64,000 nucleotides of DNA, from positions 296,821 through 360,820 of the forward strand of contig NZ_PIRM01000002.1 in the NCBI RefSeq assembly GCF_003049735.1, written 5' to 3'. The notes beneath the pieces were generated by a model, which was not told where the DNA came from, searched no databases, and was given only the letters and a program-made list of their open reading frames with translations. A program made the translations under genes and the position numbers. Below, piece by piece: positions 48,777 to 58,458 of the stretch; positions within the stretch are counted from its first letter, which is position 1; each line of letters begins with the position of its first letter. The DNA comes from Campylobacter concisus (GTDB lineage: Bacteria > Campylobacterota > Campylobacteria > Campylobacterales > Campylobacteraceae).

Positions 48777-51767
48777 CTAGCCGATCTTTCTTATATTTGC
48801 AGGAAGTGCTTGTCTAGCGCAAGTACCAACCAACCAGTCATTTAAACTAAATTCGCCATTTCTTTTTGGATCAAGAAGTCCAAGCTTATTATGATTGACC
48901 CCTTTTTCTAAATTTGCGATCCCAAAAGCTGGCTTTCCATCGACAGTGTGCGTTCTTATACCAAACTCATCATGGCCAAATCCATGCTCGATACTAATAA
49001 CTCCGCTAGCAACGCCATCCGTCACAAACGCCTCACCAACTTGCGCACCATAAGGCGTAGTCACCTTCACCTTATCACCTGAGCGTATGCCTTGCTCGCT
49101 AGCCACATCTGTCGATATCCTTATGAAATTCTTAGGATGAACAGATCTTAGCCTTGGGCTAACAAAGGTGTAGAAGTGTTGGATATTTGACTTTCTTGAG
49201 CTTACTGTGTATTTCCACTCAGAGCGTGGGAAAAATTTCTCAAGCGGCGTGCCGTCACTTGCTACTGGTAGCATCAGACTTGGCACTCCTGGCATATATT
49301 CGCCTGTTATTGAGTGTCTGTGTCCGCCAAGTGGCTCATAGTAGATCGAAGCTGGCGTAGGCGCTGGCACTTTTATGGTTGCTTTATCGCCCTTGTATGC
49401 GCTCTCGTAGCTGTCATATCTGCCGCCTTTTGCTAGCACGTGCGCCACTTTTGGCTTCTCTTCGTCTTTTAGATAAGGATCAAGTTTTGTCATCACTCTT
49501 GAGATCTTACTAAGCTTTTTATCCTCGTCGCTTATATCTTTCACACCCTCGCCGTCAAAGGCTAAATTTGCTAGTGCAGCCGCGTAATACTGCTCTTTTA
49601 CGTCAAGGTCCATGAAATTTCCGTCTTTGTCTTTAAAGGCATTTTTGCCAAAGCCTTTTAGTCCAAGCCTCTTTGCCACAGCTATATAAAATGCCTCAAC
49701 GTCGATCGCGCCGCCGTTTTTATCCTTTGCCTGCTTTGAGCTAACAGCTGGATAGCGCACGACTGAAGTTTTAGCGATCGTTCCCCAAAGAGAGTTTGGA
49801 AGTGCCCAGTTTTCCAAATTTACCCCATCTGGCACGATGTAGTCAGCATAGGCGTTTGTCTCGTTCATAAAGGCGTCTATGCCCACAAAAAGTGGTAAAT
49901 TTTTACTATCTTTTAGTACGTCTAAGACCGCTCTTTCAAGTCCTGCTTGTCCGTAAAGTACGTTTGTCATGTAGTTTATGAAAACTTTTACTTTGTATGG
50001 ATAGCCAGCCTTGTGACTTGTAAGCGTTTCGTTTACAAGTGGCATAGAGATAGGATACCATGGCTGAGTTGATGGATAGCCGCTGCCGCCAGCTGCCACT
50101 TTGCGCTTATACTCAGAGCTTGTTTCGTAGTATTTGCCTGATCTTGATAAATTTAGACCATTTGGCTTATAAGCACCCTCAAAGCTCTCAAGGTCATATC
50201 TGCCCTTTAAAAACTCGTGTGTGCCGGCACTTGCATTGACGTTGCCGCCTTTGTAGCCGTAAGTGCCCATTAGTGTGTTTAGACAAAGTATCGCAAAAGT
50301 AGTCATACCAGCTTGAGTATGCATCATACCGCCATGCACGTTTGTGCTCACCTGTCTGCCGTTTTTGGTGAAATTTTCGCAAAGCCAGATGATATCTTCA
50401 ACACTCACGCCGCAAATTTTTGAGTACTCCTCTAAGCTATGATTATAAGCTGACTCTTTTAAAAGCTGCATTGAGCTTTTTACCTCGACCTTTTTGCCGT
50501 CTATTAAAATTTTACCTTTGTAGTAGAGCTTGGCTGGTTCATTTACCTTGTAGCTTTGTATCTTGCCATCTTGCGAGCAGACCTGCCACTCGTTATTAAT
50601 AAGTGCAAATTTGCCGTAGTCTTTGTGACCTTTTTCGGTAATGACTAGATGCGTGGCGTTGCACCAGTGTATCTCGCCTGCTAGCTTTGCCTGGTCTAAA
50701 TTTGGCTGGATAAGGTAGTTTGTAGCGTATTTTTCATTTTCTATGATCCAGCGTATCATCGCCATAGCTAGAGCTGAGTCGGTGCCTGGCTTTATCGCTA
50801 TCCAGCGGCCTTTATCTGAAGAGGCGTATTTTACAGCGTTTGTAACGCTTGGGTCGACCACTGCGTAGCTAAAGTCATCTCTCGTGCCTCTTGCGTAAGA
50901 GAGCATTTTTGCCTGTTTTTGGAAAGGGTTGCCACCATTTGACGGCGAAGTGCCCCAGTAGATGACAAATTTAGAGTTTTCATAGTCTGGTTTTGTATGT
51001 GCAAAGCCCTTTGCGTTGTGCGCAATCTTGCCACCGACCCTAAAGCCACCACCGCAAATTCCGCCGTGAGAGTAGTGATTTACAGTGCCAAATGACTTTT
51101 TGACAAAGCGATCAACGATGTCAGAGCGCCCGTCATATAGATAAAAACTTAAAAATTGATTGCGCTTAGTGCCATACTCTGGGTTTTCGCTGTCGATTAG
51201 CTCGTCGCTATATATCGCTCTTAGCCCGTCCACGTACCCCTCACCAAAGAGATCTCCGCCCTCCACCACCTCTTCTACTAGCTGCTCAAAGCTTATGCTC
51301 TTCCACTTTCCCTCACCCCTTTTACCAACTCTCTTTAGTGGTGTTAGTATCCTTGCAGGTGAGTCTATCATCTCAGGCAATATCGCTCCTCTAGCGCAAA
51401 CTGTGGCTCGCTTTTCGTCTTCGCCACTTAGTGTTGTGGCAAGAAGTGCGTCATTTATCGATGTGTCAAAATTTGCCCAGTGTACGTTTGAAAGTGGGTG
51501 GTATGGGTTGCCACTACATCTTAAAACTCGGTCGTTTTTGTCGTCCACATGAAGTCTTATGCCACACTTCGTCGTACAGCCGTGGCACATAGAAAAGATA
51601 ACGCTATGTCCATCGCTAAGTGAAATTTTGCCATCTTTTACGCTAAATTCAGGCTCTAGCGAGTTTGCCTGCGGTTTATAGTCGTCCTTATCTTCATCTG
51701 CCAGCATAGCACTCGTGGTTAGTGTTGAGAGCACGGCTGATCTTTTTAAAAATTCTCTTCTTTGCAT
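48777..51767 (-). CDS. TtrA-like molybdopterin oxidoreductase
   Basis: A 996-residue Tat-exported catalytic subunit (RREFLKRSA). [4Fe-4S] ligands C61, C64, C68 and C124; GNPYHPLSN after the cluster is typical of tetrathionate reductase TtrA; C238 in SHGGICGGGF is the likely Mo ligand, and it is Cys, not Sec. Conserved dinucleotide-binding parts follow (VIYWGTSPSNGGNPF, KPGTDSALAMAMIRW), and the C-terminal domain (VASEQGIRSGDKVKVTTPYG). It is encoded after the Fe-S subunit. Tetrathionate is the best guess; arsenate or other sulfur-oxyanion substrates are possible. Confidence 0.82.
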   Translation of the reverse strand: MQRREFLKRSAVLSTLTTSAMLADEDKDDYKPQANSLEPEFSVKDGKISLSDGHSVIFSMCHGCTTKCGIRLHVDDKNDRVLRCSGNPYHPLSNVHWANFDTSINDALLATTLSGEDEKRATVCARGAILPEMIDSPARILTPLKRVGKRGEGKWKSISFEQLVEEVVEGGDLFGEGYVDGLRAIYSDELIDSENPEYGTKRNQFLSFYLYDGRSDIVDRFVKKSFGTVNHYSHGGICGGGFRVGGKIAHNAKGFAHTKPDYENSKFVIYWGTSPSNGGNPFQKQAKMLSYARGTRDDFSYAVVDPSVTNAVKYASSDKGRWIAIKPGTDSALAMAMIRWIIENEKYATNYLIQPNLDQAKLAGEIHWCNATHLVITEKGHKDYGKFALINNEWQVCSQDGKIQSYKVNEPAKLYYKGKILIDGKKVEVKSSMQLLKESAYNHSLEEYSKICGVSVEDIIWLCENFTKNGRQVSTNVHGGMMHTQAGMTTFAILCLNTLMGTYGYKGGNVNASAGTHEFLKGRYDLESFEGAYKPNGLNLSRSGKYYETSSEYKRKVAAGGSGYPSTQPWYPISMPLVNETLTSHKAGYPYKVKVFINYMTNVLYGQAGLERAVLDVLKDSKNLPLFVGIDAFMNETNAYADYIVPDGVNLENWALPNSLWGTIAKTSVVRYPAVSSKQAKDKNGGAIDVEAFYIAVAKRLGLKGFGKNAFKDKDGNFMDLDVKEQYYAAALANLAFDGEGVKDISDEDKKLSKISRVMTKLDPYLKDEEKPKVAHVLAKGGRYDSYESAYKGDKATIKVPAPTPASIYYEPLGGHRHSITGEYMPGVPSLMLPVASDGTPLEKFFPRSEWKYTVSSRKSNIQHFYTFVSPRLRSVHPKNFIRISTDVASEQGIRSGDKVKVTTPYGAQVGEAFVTDGVASGVISIEHGFGHDEFGIRTHTVDGKPAFGIANLEKGVNHNKLGLLDPKRNGEFSLNDWLVGTCARQALPANIRKIG

Positions 51768-51780
51768 TACTTATTTCCTT

Positions 51781-52518
51781 TTACTGTGCTATCTCTTCGC
51801 TCCAGCCGATAACCTTTTTATATCCATTATCAAGCTCGAGTTTTTTATTGTTTTTAGCCAAAATTTCACTAACACCGTGGTAGAACACCTGTGGATTTGT
51901 ATTTTTAGGGCTATCTATAACCATAGTCTCATGTGTGGCTAGAAATTTTCTAATATTTGAGTTAGGATCATTAAGATCGCCTATTATACGGCTACCGCCC
52001 ACACAGCTCTCTACACATGCTGGCTGAAGCCCTGCTCTTAGTCTGTGATCACAAAAGGTACATTTATCGGCCTTATAGGTATGCAGGCTAAGATATCTTG
52101 CGTGATATGGACAGGCCTCTACGCAAAGCGCACAGCCTATGCACTCTTTTGTATCAATCTTTACTATACCATTACTTCTTTGATGGCTAGCACCAGTTGG
52201 ACAAACACTAATACAGGCTGGATTGTTGCAGTGGTTGCAAAGTCTTGGAAGTGACGCAATGACTGCCATTTTACCGCTCTTATCTCTTGCCTCGTACTCG
52301 GAAACAATGGTTCTAAAAGCGCCTGGCTGAACGTCGTTTTCTAACATACAGCTCATAGTACATGACTGACATCCAACACATCTTGTTAGATCTATCGCCA
52401 TGCCGTAGCGAACATTACTACCGCTAAAGTCCTTTGGTGCAGCCTTTAGTGCGGTCGTAGCAAAAAATAATCCTGCAGCTGCAATGAAGCTGCGACGAGA
52501 ATTTAAGGTCTGTTGCAT
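51781..52518 (-). CDS. TtrB-like four-cluster Fe-S protein
   Basis: A 245-residue electron-transfer subunit with four [4Fe-4S] sites: CVGCQSCTMSC, CNHCNNPACISVC, CIGCALCVEAC and CTFCDHRL...PACVESC. A Tat signal (NSRRSFIAAAG) precedes. The ATG at 52518 has AAAGGAG; the longer frame upstream is not used. Gene order B-A without a membrane anchor (TtrC/NrfD type) differs from Salmonella ttrBCA. Confidence 0.88.
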   Translation of the reverse strand: MQQTLNSRRSFIAAAGLFFATTALKAAPKDFSGSNVRYGMAIDLTRCVGCQSCTMSCMLENDVQPGAFRTIVSEYEARDKSGKMAVIASLPRLCNHCNNPACISVCPTGASHQRSNGIVKIDTKECIGCALCVEACPYHARYLSLHTYKADKCTFCDHRLRAGLQPACVESCVGGSRIIGDLNDPNSNIRKFLATHETMVIDSPKNTNPQVFYHGVSEILAKNNKKLELDNGYKKVIGWSEEIAQ

Positions 52519-52712
52519 AAAAAATTCTCCTTTCTTTTTAGAATTTTTCCTTATTTTAACATAGTAAATATTTTTTCTAAAGTTTATTTTATATTTTTGC
52601 AAAATGTATTAAATTTTGAGAATTTTTGTAGCACTTAAAAGATAGAATTTGGATAGTAAATTTTAGAAAGAAGTAGGAAAAAGATAGAAAATAAACTTCT
52701 ATCTTCTTAAAT

Positions 52713-53846
52713 TTATGCTTTGTAGTTTAGCTTATAAAGGCGAATGACTTGCTCTGCTGTCATCTTTAAATTTCTAATCGCAACATCTTTTCTCATAGCT
52801 TCTTCAAGACTCACTGGCTCATTTAATATACAAAAATAGGCATCAATCCCATTTTTGTGGCAATCTTTGGCACATTTTTGCACGCTTCCAGCAAATGCGA
52901 TCACTGGCTTATGATACTTTTTGGCTAGTTTTGCAACCCCAGTTGGCGTCTTGCCCATTGAGCTTTGAAAATCCATACGGCCTTCACCAGTGATGACTAG
53001 ATCAGCCTTTTTGATCTCATCCTCAAGCGCGATAGTCTGCGTAATGATCTCAATACCTAGGCGAAGTTTCGCTCCCAAAAATGCCACGAATGCAAAACCA
53101 AGTCCGCCAGCTGCGCCAGCACCTTTTTGTGTGTGAAATTTGCTATTAGTCTTTTCCTTTACAAGAGTTGCAAAGTGTTTTAGCCCATCATCAAGCTCTT
53201 TTACCATACGGCCATTTGCACCCTTTTGAGGGGCATAAACATGGGCTGCTCCATTCATGCCATAAAGCGGATTATCTACATCGCAGGCTATTAAAAACTC
53301 GCACTCCTTTAGCTCTTTTAAAGCATCTTCATCTGTAAACTCACAAATTTTGGCTAAATTCTCGCCTTTTCCTTCAAGCAAAACACCATCTTTATCATAA
53401 AATTTAAAGCCAAGTGCGCTAAGCATGCCTGTACCAGCGTCATTTGTCGCACTTCCACCGATGCCAATGATAAATTTTCTAGCGCCTTTAGCAATGGCAT
53501 CTTTTATCATCTGACCAAAGCCAAATGTGCTAGTTTTTAGTGGATTTCTCTCATCTGGATTTATGAGTGTAAGGCCAGAAGCACTTGACATTTCAAGTAT
53601 TGCAAGGTCATCTTTTAGTGCATATCTAGCTAAAATTTCAATTCCAAGTGGATTTTTAACTATCGTATCTATAAATTTTGCACCGAGTGCATCAGCCATC
53701 GCCTCTACACTACCCTCGCCACCATCTGCTATAGGTTTGACAACGACCTCGCAGCCAATCTCTTCTAGTCCTTCTTTTACAGCAAGGCCCGCTTCAAGCG
53801 AGCTAAGCGAGCCTTTTAACGAATCAATCGCAACTAAAATTCTCAT
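52713..53846 (-). CDS. glycerate kinase
   Basis: A 377-residue type II glycerate kinase (GarK/GlxK family), phosphorylating D-glycerate. Features: DSLKGSLSSLEAGLAVKEG at the N-terminus, PIADGGEGSVEAM, FIIGIGGSATNDAGTGML and VITGEGRMDFQSSMGKTP. It overlaps the GntP permease gene by 4 bases; together they look like a glycerate uptake and use unit, feeding 2- or 3-phosphoglycerate towards enolase. Confidence 0.93.
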   Translation of the reverse strand: MRILVAIDSLKGSLSSLEAGLAVKEGLEEIGCEVVVKPIADGGEGSVEAMADALGAKFIDTIVKNPLGIEILARYALKDDLAILEMSSASGLTLINPDERNPLKTSTFGFGQMIKDAIAKGARKFIIGIGGSATNDAGTGMLSALGFKFYDKDGVLLEGKGENLAKICEFTDEDALKELKECEFLIACDVDNPLYGMNGAAHVYAPQKGANGRMVKELDDGLKHFATLVKEKTNSKFHTQKGAGAAGGLGFAFVAFLGAKLRLGIEIITQTIALEDEIKKADLVITGEGRMDFQSSMGKTPTGVAKLAKKYHKPVIAFAGSVQKCAKDCHKNGIDAYFCILNEPVSLEEAMRKDVAIRNLKMTAEQVIRLYKLNYKA

Positions 53847-55237
53847 AAAAGCACCAAAGATAATATGTAAACGCTAATTATACCAACGATGCCCATTATA
53901 AACGTCATAGCCGTTTGTGTGCGATATCCTTGTTCTGCGCTCATCTTGCTAAAATTTGTCACAACCCAGAAGTAGCTGTCATTTGCGTGAGATACGCACA
54001 TCGCACCAGATGCTATCGCCATGACGCAAAGTGCAGCCGAAAGCTCGGTCGTAAAGCCAAGTGTGTGCATGAGCGAATTATCAGCACTAAACGCACCCAT
54101 GATAGACGCTGTCGTGATGATAGCCACGGTCGAGCTTCCTTGAGCGGTTTTTAGTACGGCCGAGATGATGAATGGGAAGAAAATTCCTATCGCTTTTATG
54201 GCGGTTGCGTTTTCTTTTATGAAATTTACAAAGCCGGCCTCAGTGATGACATTACCCAAAACACCGCCAGCTGCTGTGATAAAGAGTATCGGTCCAGCGA
54301 TCTTTAAAGATTCGTTCGTGATGTGGTCAAATTCTCTTATCTTTCTGGCTTCTACTAATAAAAATACGCAAAAGATCACGCCGATTGCAAGAGCAATGAT
54401 AGGATTTCCTAAAAATAAAAGTATCTTTGGCAAGAGAGCCGTTTTATCAAACATGCCTTGTTTTGCCAAAACATCGACAATAGAGCCGATCGCCATAAAA
54501 ATGATAGGCATGATGATAGGTGCAAGGCTCAAAAATCCACTAGGTAGTGTGCCAAATTTCTTTAAAAGCTCTTCGTAGGTAGCTGTGATGGTAGCGTCAG
54601 CATCTTTGTCGCTAATAGTCACACTTTTGCCAACACTCTTTGAAAAGAAATAAACAGCTATCAACACAGGCACTGAAACGACTGTTCCCATGATGATGAC
54701 AAGGAGTAAATTTCCGCCAAGACCAAGTGTTCCTGCGGCTGCTATTGGGCCAGGAGTTGGCGGGATAAAGACGTGAGATGCGTATAGGCCGCCACTAAGT
54801 GCGACTGACATCGCGACTGGGCTTGCTGAAATTTTCTTATAAAGTGCCTCGCGAATAGAGTTTAAAACGACAAATCCGCTATCACAAAATACCGGAATGC
54901 CAACAACCCAGCCCATGATAAGCATAGCAAGCTCTGGACGCTTTTGTCCGACTAGCTTTACGACCATATCAGCTAGCTTTAAAGCAGCTCCCGTTTTTTC
55001 AAGCACAGTGCCGATGATCGTTCCAAAGATAATAACGATACCGATACTCTTAAATGTGCCACTAAAGCCGACACCTATCATCGCTGGGATCTTGGACAGA
55101 TCAATGCCTGCGACGATCGCAAGAACCAAAGAAATGCTCATAAGTGCCAAGAATGGATGCACTTTTAGCTTAGAGATCATAACGATCATAAGTATGATGG
55201 CTACAATAAAACAGACAATTAGTGAGATTCCGCTCAT
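53843..55237 (-). CDS. GntP family permease
   Basis: A 464-residue permease with about 12 membrane helices. GSSTVAIITTASIMG and the segment ASGAMCVSHANDSYFWVV are typical of GntP gluconate and hydroxy-acid transporters. Because the next gene is glycerate kinase, D-glycerate is the likely substrate. First gene of the pair; AAAGGAG ribosome binding site. Confidence 0.92.
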   Translation of the reverse strand: MSGISLIVCFIVAIILMIVMISKLKVHPFLALMSISLVLAIVAGIDLSKIPAMIGVGFSGTFKSIGIVIIFGTIIGTVLEKTGAALKLADMVVKLVGQKRPELAMLIMGWVVGIPVFCDSGFVVLNSIREALYKKISASPVAMSVALSGGLYASHVFIPPTPGPIAAAGTLGLGGNLLLVIIMGTVVSVPVLIAVYFFSKSVGKSVTISDKDADATITATYEELLKKFGTLPSGFLSLAPIIMPIIFMAIGSIVDVLAKQGMFDKTALLPKILLFLGNPIIALAIGVIFCVFLLVEARKIREFDHITNESLKIAGPILFITAAGGVLGNVITEAGFVNFIKENATAIKAIGIFFPFIISAVLKTAQGSSTVAIITTASIMGAFSADNSLMHTLGFTTELSAALCVMAIASGAMCVSHANDSYFWVVTNFSKMSAEQGYRTQTAMTFIMGIVGIISVYILSLVLL

Positions 55238-55403
55238 AAAAACTCCTTTGCTCTGAGATTTTGCTTAAGATTTTAGCAAAATTTGCTTGTATTTTTTCTA
55301 ATATTTTTAAGTTTTTTGATTAATTAAATTTTTTTGACATATTTGAGTAAATTTATGACTATTTGCCTAAATTTAGCCATTTTATAAGCTTAAAATTTTT
55401 AGC

Positions 55404-56372
55404 TTATTTTAAAATAACAAAACCAAGACCAAATTTATCAGTATGCCTATTATAATCAATCAAACTCTCGCCATATCCCGTAAAATACTGCAAATAGCCA
55501 TAAACTCCGGTTGAGAAGATAGGAAACATATATGAAATTTCAGCCGCACCTTTGTTTGTTTTATCAAAATGTAAGTTATTTCTTAGCATTAGGCTAAAAA
55601 TGTGTTCATTAAGGTTGTAGCTAAGCCTTACATCGCCGTGTCCTATGTATTTTAATATATCTTTATTATCGCCCTTATTGCCCACTACCATCCAAGCTCT
55701 TGGCGAAATGCTAAGCTTGTCAAAAACAAAATCACTTTGCACATAAGCTCTATTCCAGCTTCTTGAATTGCTACCATCTCGTCCATTTGACTCATGCAAA
55801 AGTCCAAATTTTAGGTTTTTTACACCTATTTGATCCAAATATTTTGGAGAAGCAAAATTTAGAAAAATTTCTGGCTGATAGTTCGTCTCACGAAATGGCG
55901 CTGAAGTTCTTGTTATCTGCCACCAAGATGTCTGCGTGTAGGCTGCCACAAGGCTCTCTCTAAATCCAAACAGGTCATAAAATAACGGCTTTGCAAGGCT
56001 TATTTGAAACTTAGTTTCAACGCTCTTTCGCTCATCGTTTGGCACATTTTTAGCATAAGTTACCGGCAAAAGGTAGTTAAATTTATAAAGCTCAATACCA
56101 AGTGCATTTTGTAAATTTTTATCACTTTTATCTTCTCTTAAAAGATCAGCTTGCTTTAGCTTTGCCTCTCTTAGCGCTGGCTCACTCTCTTGCACATTTT
56201 GTATCACGCTTTGCTCGTTTAAAGAGCTTTTGGCTAGCTCTTTATAAATTTGCATCGCAGCCTTTATGTCGCCACTTTGCTCCAGCTCTTGTGCTCTTTT
56301 AAAATCATCTAGCCCACTTGCCATCAAAAAACTAAGACTAAGGCTTAAAAATAATAAAATTTTACTCATCAT
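55404..56372 (-). CDS. pldA: outer membrane phospholipase A
   Basis: A 322-residue OMPLA with signal peptide. The catalytic region HESNGRDGSNSRSWNR has H193, S195 and N207, the H-x-S and Asn spacing of E. coli His142, Ser144, Asn156. N-terminal 90 residues are helical and precede the beta barrel; the last residues are alternating strands. It overlaps mobA by 11 bases. In Campylobacter PldA contributes to haemolysis and membrane upkeep. Confidence 0.94.
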   Translation of the reverse strand: MMSKILLFLSLSLSFLMASGLDDFKRAQELEQSGDIKAAMQIYKELAKSSLNEQSVIQNVQESEPALREAKLKQADLLREDKSDKNLQNALGIELYKFNYLLPVTYAKNVPNDERKSVETKFQISLAKPLFYDLFGFRESLVAAYTQTSWWQITRTSAPFRETNYQPEIFLNFASPKYLDQIGVKNLKFGLLHESNGRDGSNSRSWNRAYVQSDFVFDKLSISPRAWMVVGNKGDNKDILKYIGHGDVRLSYNLNEHIFSLMLRNNLHFDKTNKGAAEISYMFPIFSTGVYGYLQYFTGYGESLIDYNRHTDKFGLGFVILK

Positions 56373-56937
56373 CTATCTTCTTTTCTTGGATTTTCTTTGC
56401 CATTTCGTATTCGTCAGGGAAATTTACGTTAAAAAACTGCTCACTATCTTTAAAATTTACGACTTTGCATTTACAGCTTTTCCTCAAAATCCCGATTTTA
56501 TGTTCATTTTTTAAATAAAACTCATGAGCCAAAGTGGCAAGCCTTGGACTAAAAAAACCACAAAGCGAGTGAATATGCTCATTATCACTAGCTACAACCA
56601 TGTCAAATTCATCTTTAAATTTGGCAAGCTCCTCTAAGCTTTTAAGATCAAAAAATGGCATATCAGCTGGTATCACAAAAATGCTATGATCAAAATTTTT
56701 AAGAATGGAGTAAAGTGCGAGCATTGGCGAATAGTTATTGCTATTTTCATCTTTTATAAGCTTTAGTGGCGGGCTAAATTTCTCAAATTTTGAACTTACA
56801 TAAACTTCGTCAAAAACTTTGCTAAATTTCTCAACCTCATAATGAGTAAGAGTCTTAAAACCACCAAATGGCAAAAGTGTCTTATCTTGCCCCATACGCG
56901 AGCTTTTGCCACCTGCTAAAATCACGCAAGTTTGCAT
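56362..56937 (-). CDS. mobA: molybdenum cofactor guanylyltransferase
   Basis: MobA attaches GMP to molybdopterin to give the MGD cofactor used by DMSO-reductase-family enzymes such as the TtrA-like protein here. The 191 residues show VILAGGKSSRMGQDKTLL, VIPADMPFFDLKSLEEL and a C-terminal VNFPDEYEMAK. Overlaps pldA. Confidence 0.95.
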   Translation of the reverse strand: MQTCVILAGGKSSRMGQDKTLLPFGGFKTLTHYEVEKFSKVFDEVYVSSKFEKFSPPLKLIKDENSNNYSPMLALYSILKNFDHSIFVIPADMPFFDLKSLEELAKFKDEFDMVVASDNEHIHSLCGFFSPRLATLAHEFYLKNEHKIGILRKSCKCKVVNFKDSEQFFNVNFPDEYEMAKKIQEKKIDDE

Positions 56938-57042
56938 CTTTTCCCTTAAGAAAGTTATGAGGTTAAATTTAGCTAAAAGCGGCTTTGATCTACCAAAAAT
57001 ATGTGATAAAAACTTATTTTTGTTTATGCTACTTGTGAAATT

Positions 57043-57531
57043 TTAAGCCTGCTTTGCCCTTTTCATTGTTAAAAATTCCTCATAGCGACGATCAATGATA
57101 GCTTTGATCAAGGCATAATTTTCTTGTGAATTTTCTATATAAAAATAGGCGTTATCAAAGTATTTTTCACCAAATTTTTTCGAAACAAAATCCGTATAAT
57201 CCTGCAAATACCAACCATACATTTTGGCAAATTTTGTCCGATCAGTCGTATAGTAAGCTTTTGCAAAGACTTTACCAGCAGTATTTAGCTCCGCGCTTCC
57301 AAGTACGCCGTCCATAGCGTCAAAAAGATACTGACGATAGTTAAAATTTTCGTCCATCTGTGCTATATCGTCCGCAAAATCTGCCGCAAATTCCTTTGAA
57401 TAAAATTTGTGTTCCATGCACCAGCGAAAGAAAAAAGCAATGTGTGTCGCACCGTTTTCATGCGGTATATCAGTCGGCGCATCTTTCGCACCCCAGTGCC
57501 ATTTTGCTTTGTCATATACTATATCTGGCAT
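57043..57531 (-). CDS. uncharacterised cytoplasmic protein
   Basis: A 162-residue aromatic-rich protein without signal or membrane segment: YDKAKWHWG at the start, PHENGATHIAFFFRWCMEH, YYTTDRTKFAKMYGWYLQDY. The sequence style recalls small DUF families that include polymorphic-toxin immunity proteins, but I cannot name one securely. Stand-alone between mobA and the SemiSWEET gene; no toxin gene adjoins. Confidence 0.65.
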   Translation of the reverse strand: MPDIVYDKAKWHWGAKDAPTDIPHENGATHIAFFFRWCMEHKFYSKEFAADFADDIAQMDENFNYRQYLFDAMDGVLGSAELNTAGKVFAKAYYTTDRTKFAKMYGWYLQDYTDFVSKKFGEKYFDNAYFYIENSQENYALIKAIIDRRYEEFLTMKRAKQA

Positions 57532-57629
57532 TTTTATCCTTTTAAAATGCTCAATTTTACTAAAACCATCTTAATCGCAGTAAAAATCATGGCCATTTTA
57601 TCCATTTGCTTGCTATGATTAAAAAAAGA

Positions 57630-57635
57630 TATAAT
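57630..57635 (+). promoter_or_regulatory. -10 box for the SemiSWEET gene
   Basis: TATAAT 25 bases upstream of the ATG; AAGGAG ribosome binding site. Confidence 0.6.
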
Positions 57636-57659
57636 GGCGCTTTTATTTAAGGAGAAGCA

Positions 57660-57917
57660 ATGAGCGAAAAAAATCTACAAATTTTAGGCTGGATCGGCAC
57701 ATGCCTATCAGTTGTTATGTACTTTTCATACATCCCACAAATAATGGGTAATCTTGACGGCAACAAGACGCCTTTTATACAGCCACTAGCGGCTGCACTA
57801 AACTGCACAATCTGGACAAGTTACGGACTATTAAAAGCTAAAAAAGACTATCCACTTTCTGCTGCAAACTTCCCAGGCATAATCTTTGGTCTTTTGGCAA
57901 CTATAACAGCGTTTTAA
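57660..57917 (+). CDS. SemiSWEET-type small transporter
   Basis: An 85-residue protein with three transmembrane helices, the single-THB form of SWEET sugar carriers. The first helix ends SYIPQIMGN, holding the PQ motif; NCTIWTSYGLLK is the second and FPGIIFGLLATITAF the third. It works as a dimer. Sugar specificity unknown; Campylobacter uses few sugars, so another substrate is possible. Confidence 0.9.
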   Translation: MSEKNLQILGWIGTCLSVVMYFSYIPQIMGNLDGNKTPFIQPLAAALNCTIWTSYGLLKAKKDYPLSAANFPGIIFGLLATITAF

Positions 57918-57926
57918 TGCGCTGAT

Positions 57927-57981
57927 TTAGTTGTTGTGGCGATTTTATATAAAACATTATTTGCTTCGCCGCAACAACTAA
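57927..57981. repeat. long inverted repeat between convergent genes
   Basis: TTAGTTGTTGTGGCGA (57927-57942) and TCGCCGCAACAACTAA (57966-57981) pair at 16 of 16 positions, one of them G-U, around a 23-base loop. It lies between convergent stops; probably a bidirectional terminator, though the T-run is weak. Confidence 0.6.
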
Positions 57982-57982
57982 T

Positions 57983-58450
57983 TTATAATGTTTGCGCTAT
58001 TTTGGCTAACTTTTCTTTAATTATATTGCCTTTTGAGCTTAGCGAAAAGATTATTTGCACTAGCTCCTTAGTTGTTGCCTCTATTCTTTTGTCATCACTA
58101 CCTAAAGTTCTGAATTTGTTTAGGATAAGCGGACCGAATTCTTGATATGTGGACATAAAATCCTTATAGTCCTCTTGCAGTTCTGGTGCGTAAAAACTGA
58201 TAAGCGAGTGTAATTTACCAATTTCAAATTTTGGATTTTCTATATTTAAATTTGGATTTATTAATAAAGCTACTTTGTAATGTATTCCCCCTAAAATATC
58301 CCCTACTATAATAAACGCTTCCTCTAGCTTTTGTTGCCTGAGTTTATTTTTCTCTTTTTTCGTGTTTAGATTAGCGTACACCCATTGCGCACACATTGTT
58401 AGGACTGCACCAAGTATAATTTTCAATAAGTCAGATATCAAACTATCCAT
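57983..58450 (-). CDS. membrane-anchored hypothetical protein
   Basis: A 155-residue protein with one N-terminal hydrophobic segment (DLLKIILGAVLTMCAQWVYA) and a charged soluble part. No family recognised. It follows leuC by 8 bases, where leuD might be expected; it may be an accessory insertion. Confidence 0.6.
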   Translation of the reverse strand: MDSLISDLLKIILGAVLTMCAQWVYANLNTKKEKNKLRQQKLEEAFIIVGDILGGIHYKVALLINPNLNIENPKFEIGKLHSLISFYAPELQEDYKDFMSTYQEFGPLILNKFRTLGSDDKRIEATTKELVQIIFSLSSKGNIIKEKLAKIAQTL

Positions 58451-58458
58451 ATTATTTT

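Noticed and set aside
53915..54578. Plus-strand frames opposite the GntP permease
   Set aside because: Antisense shadows of a long membrane protein gene.
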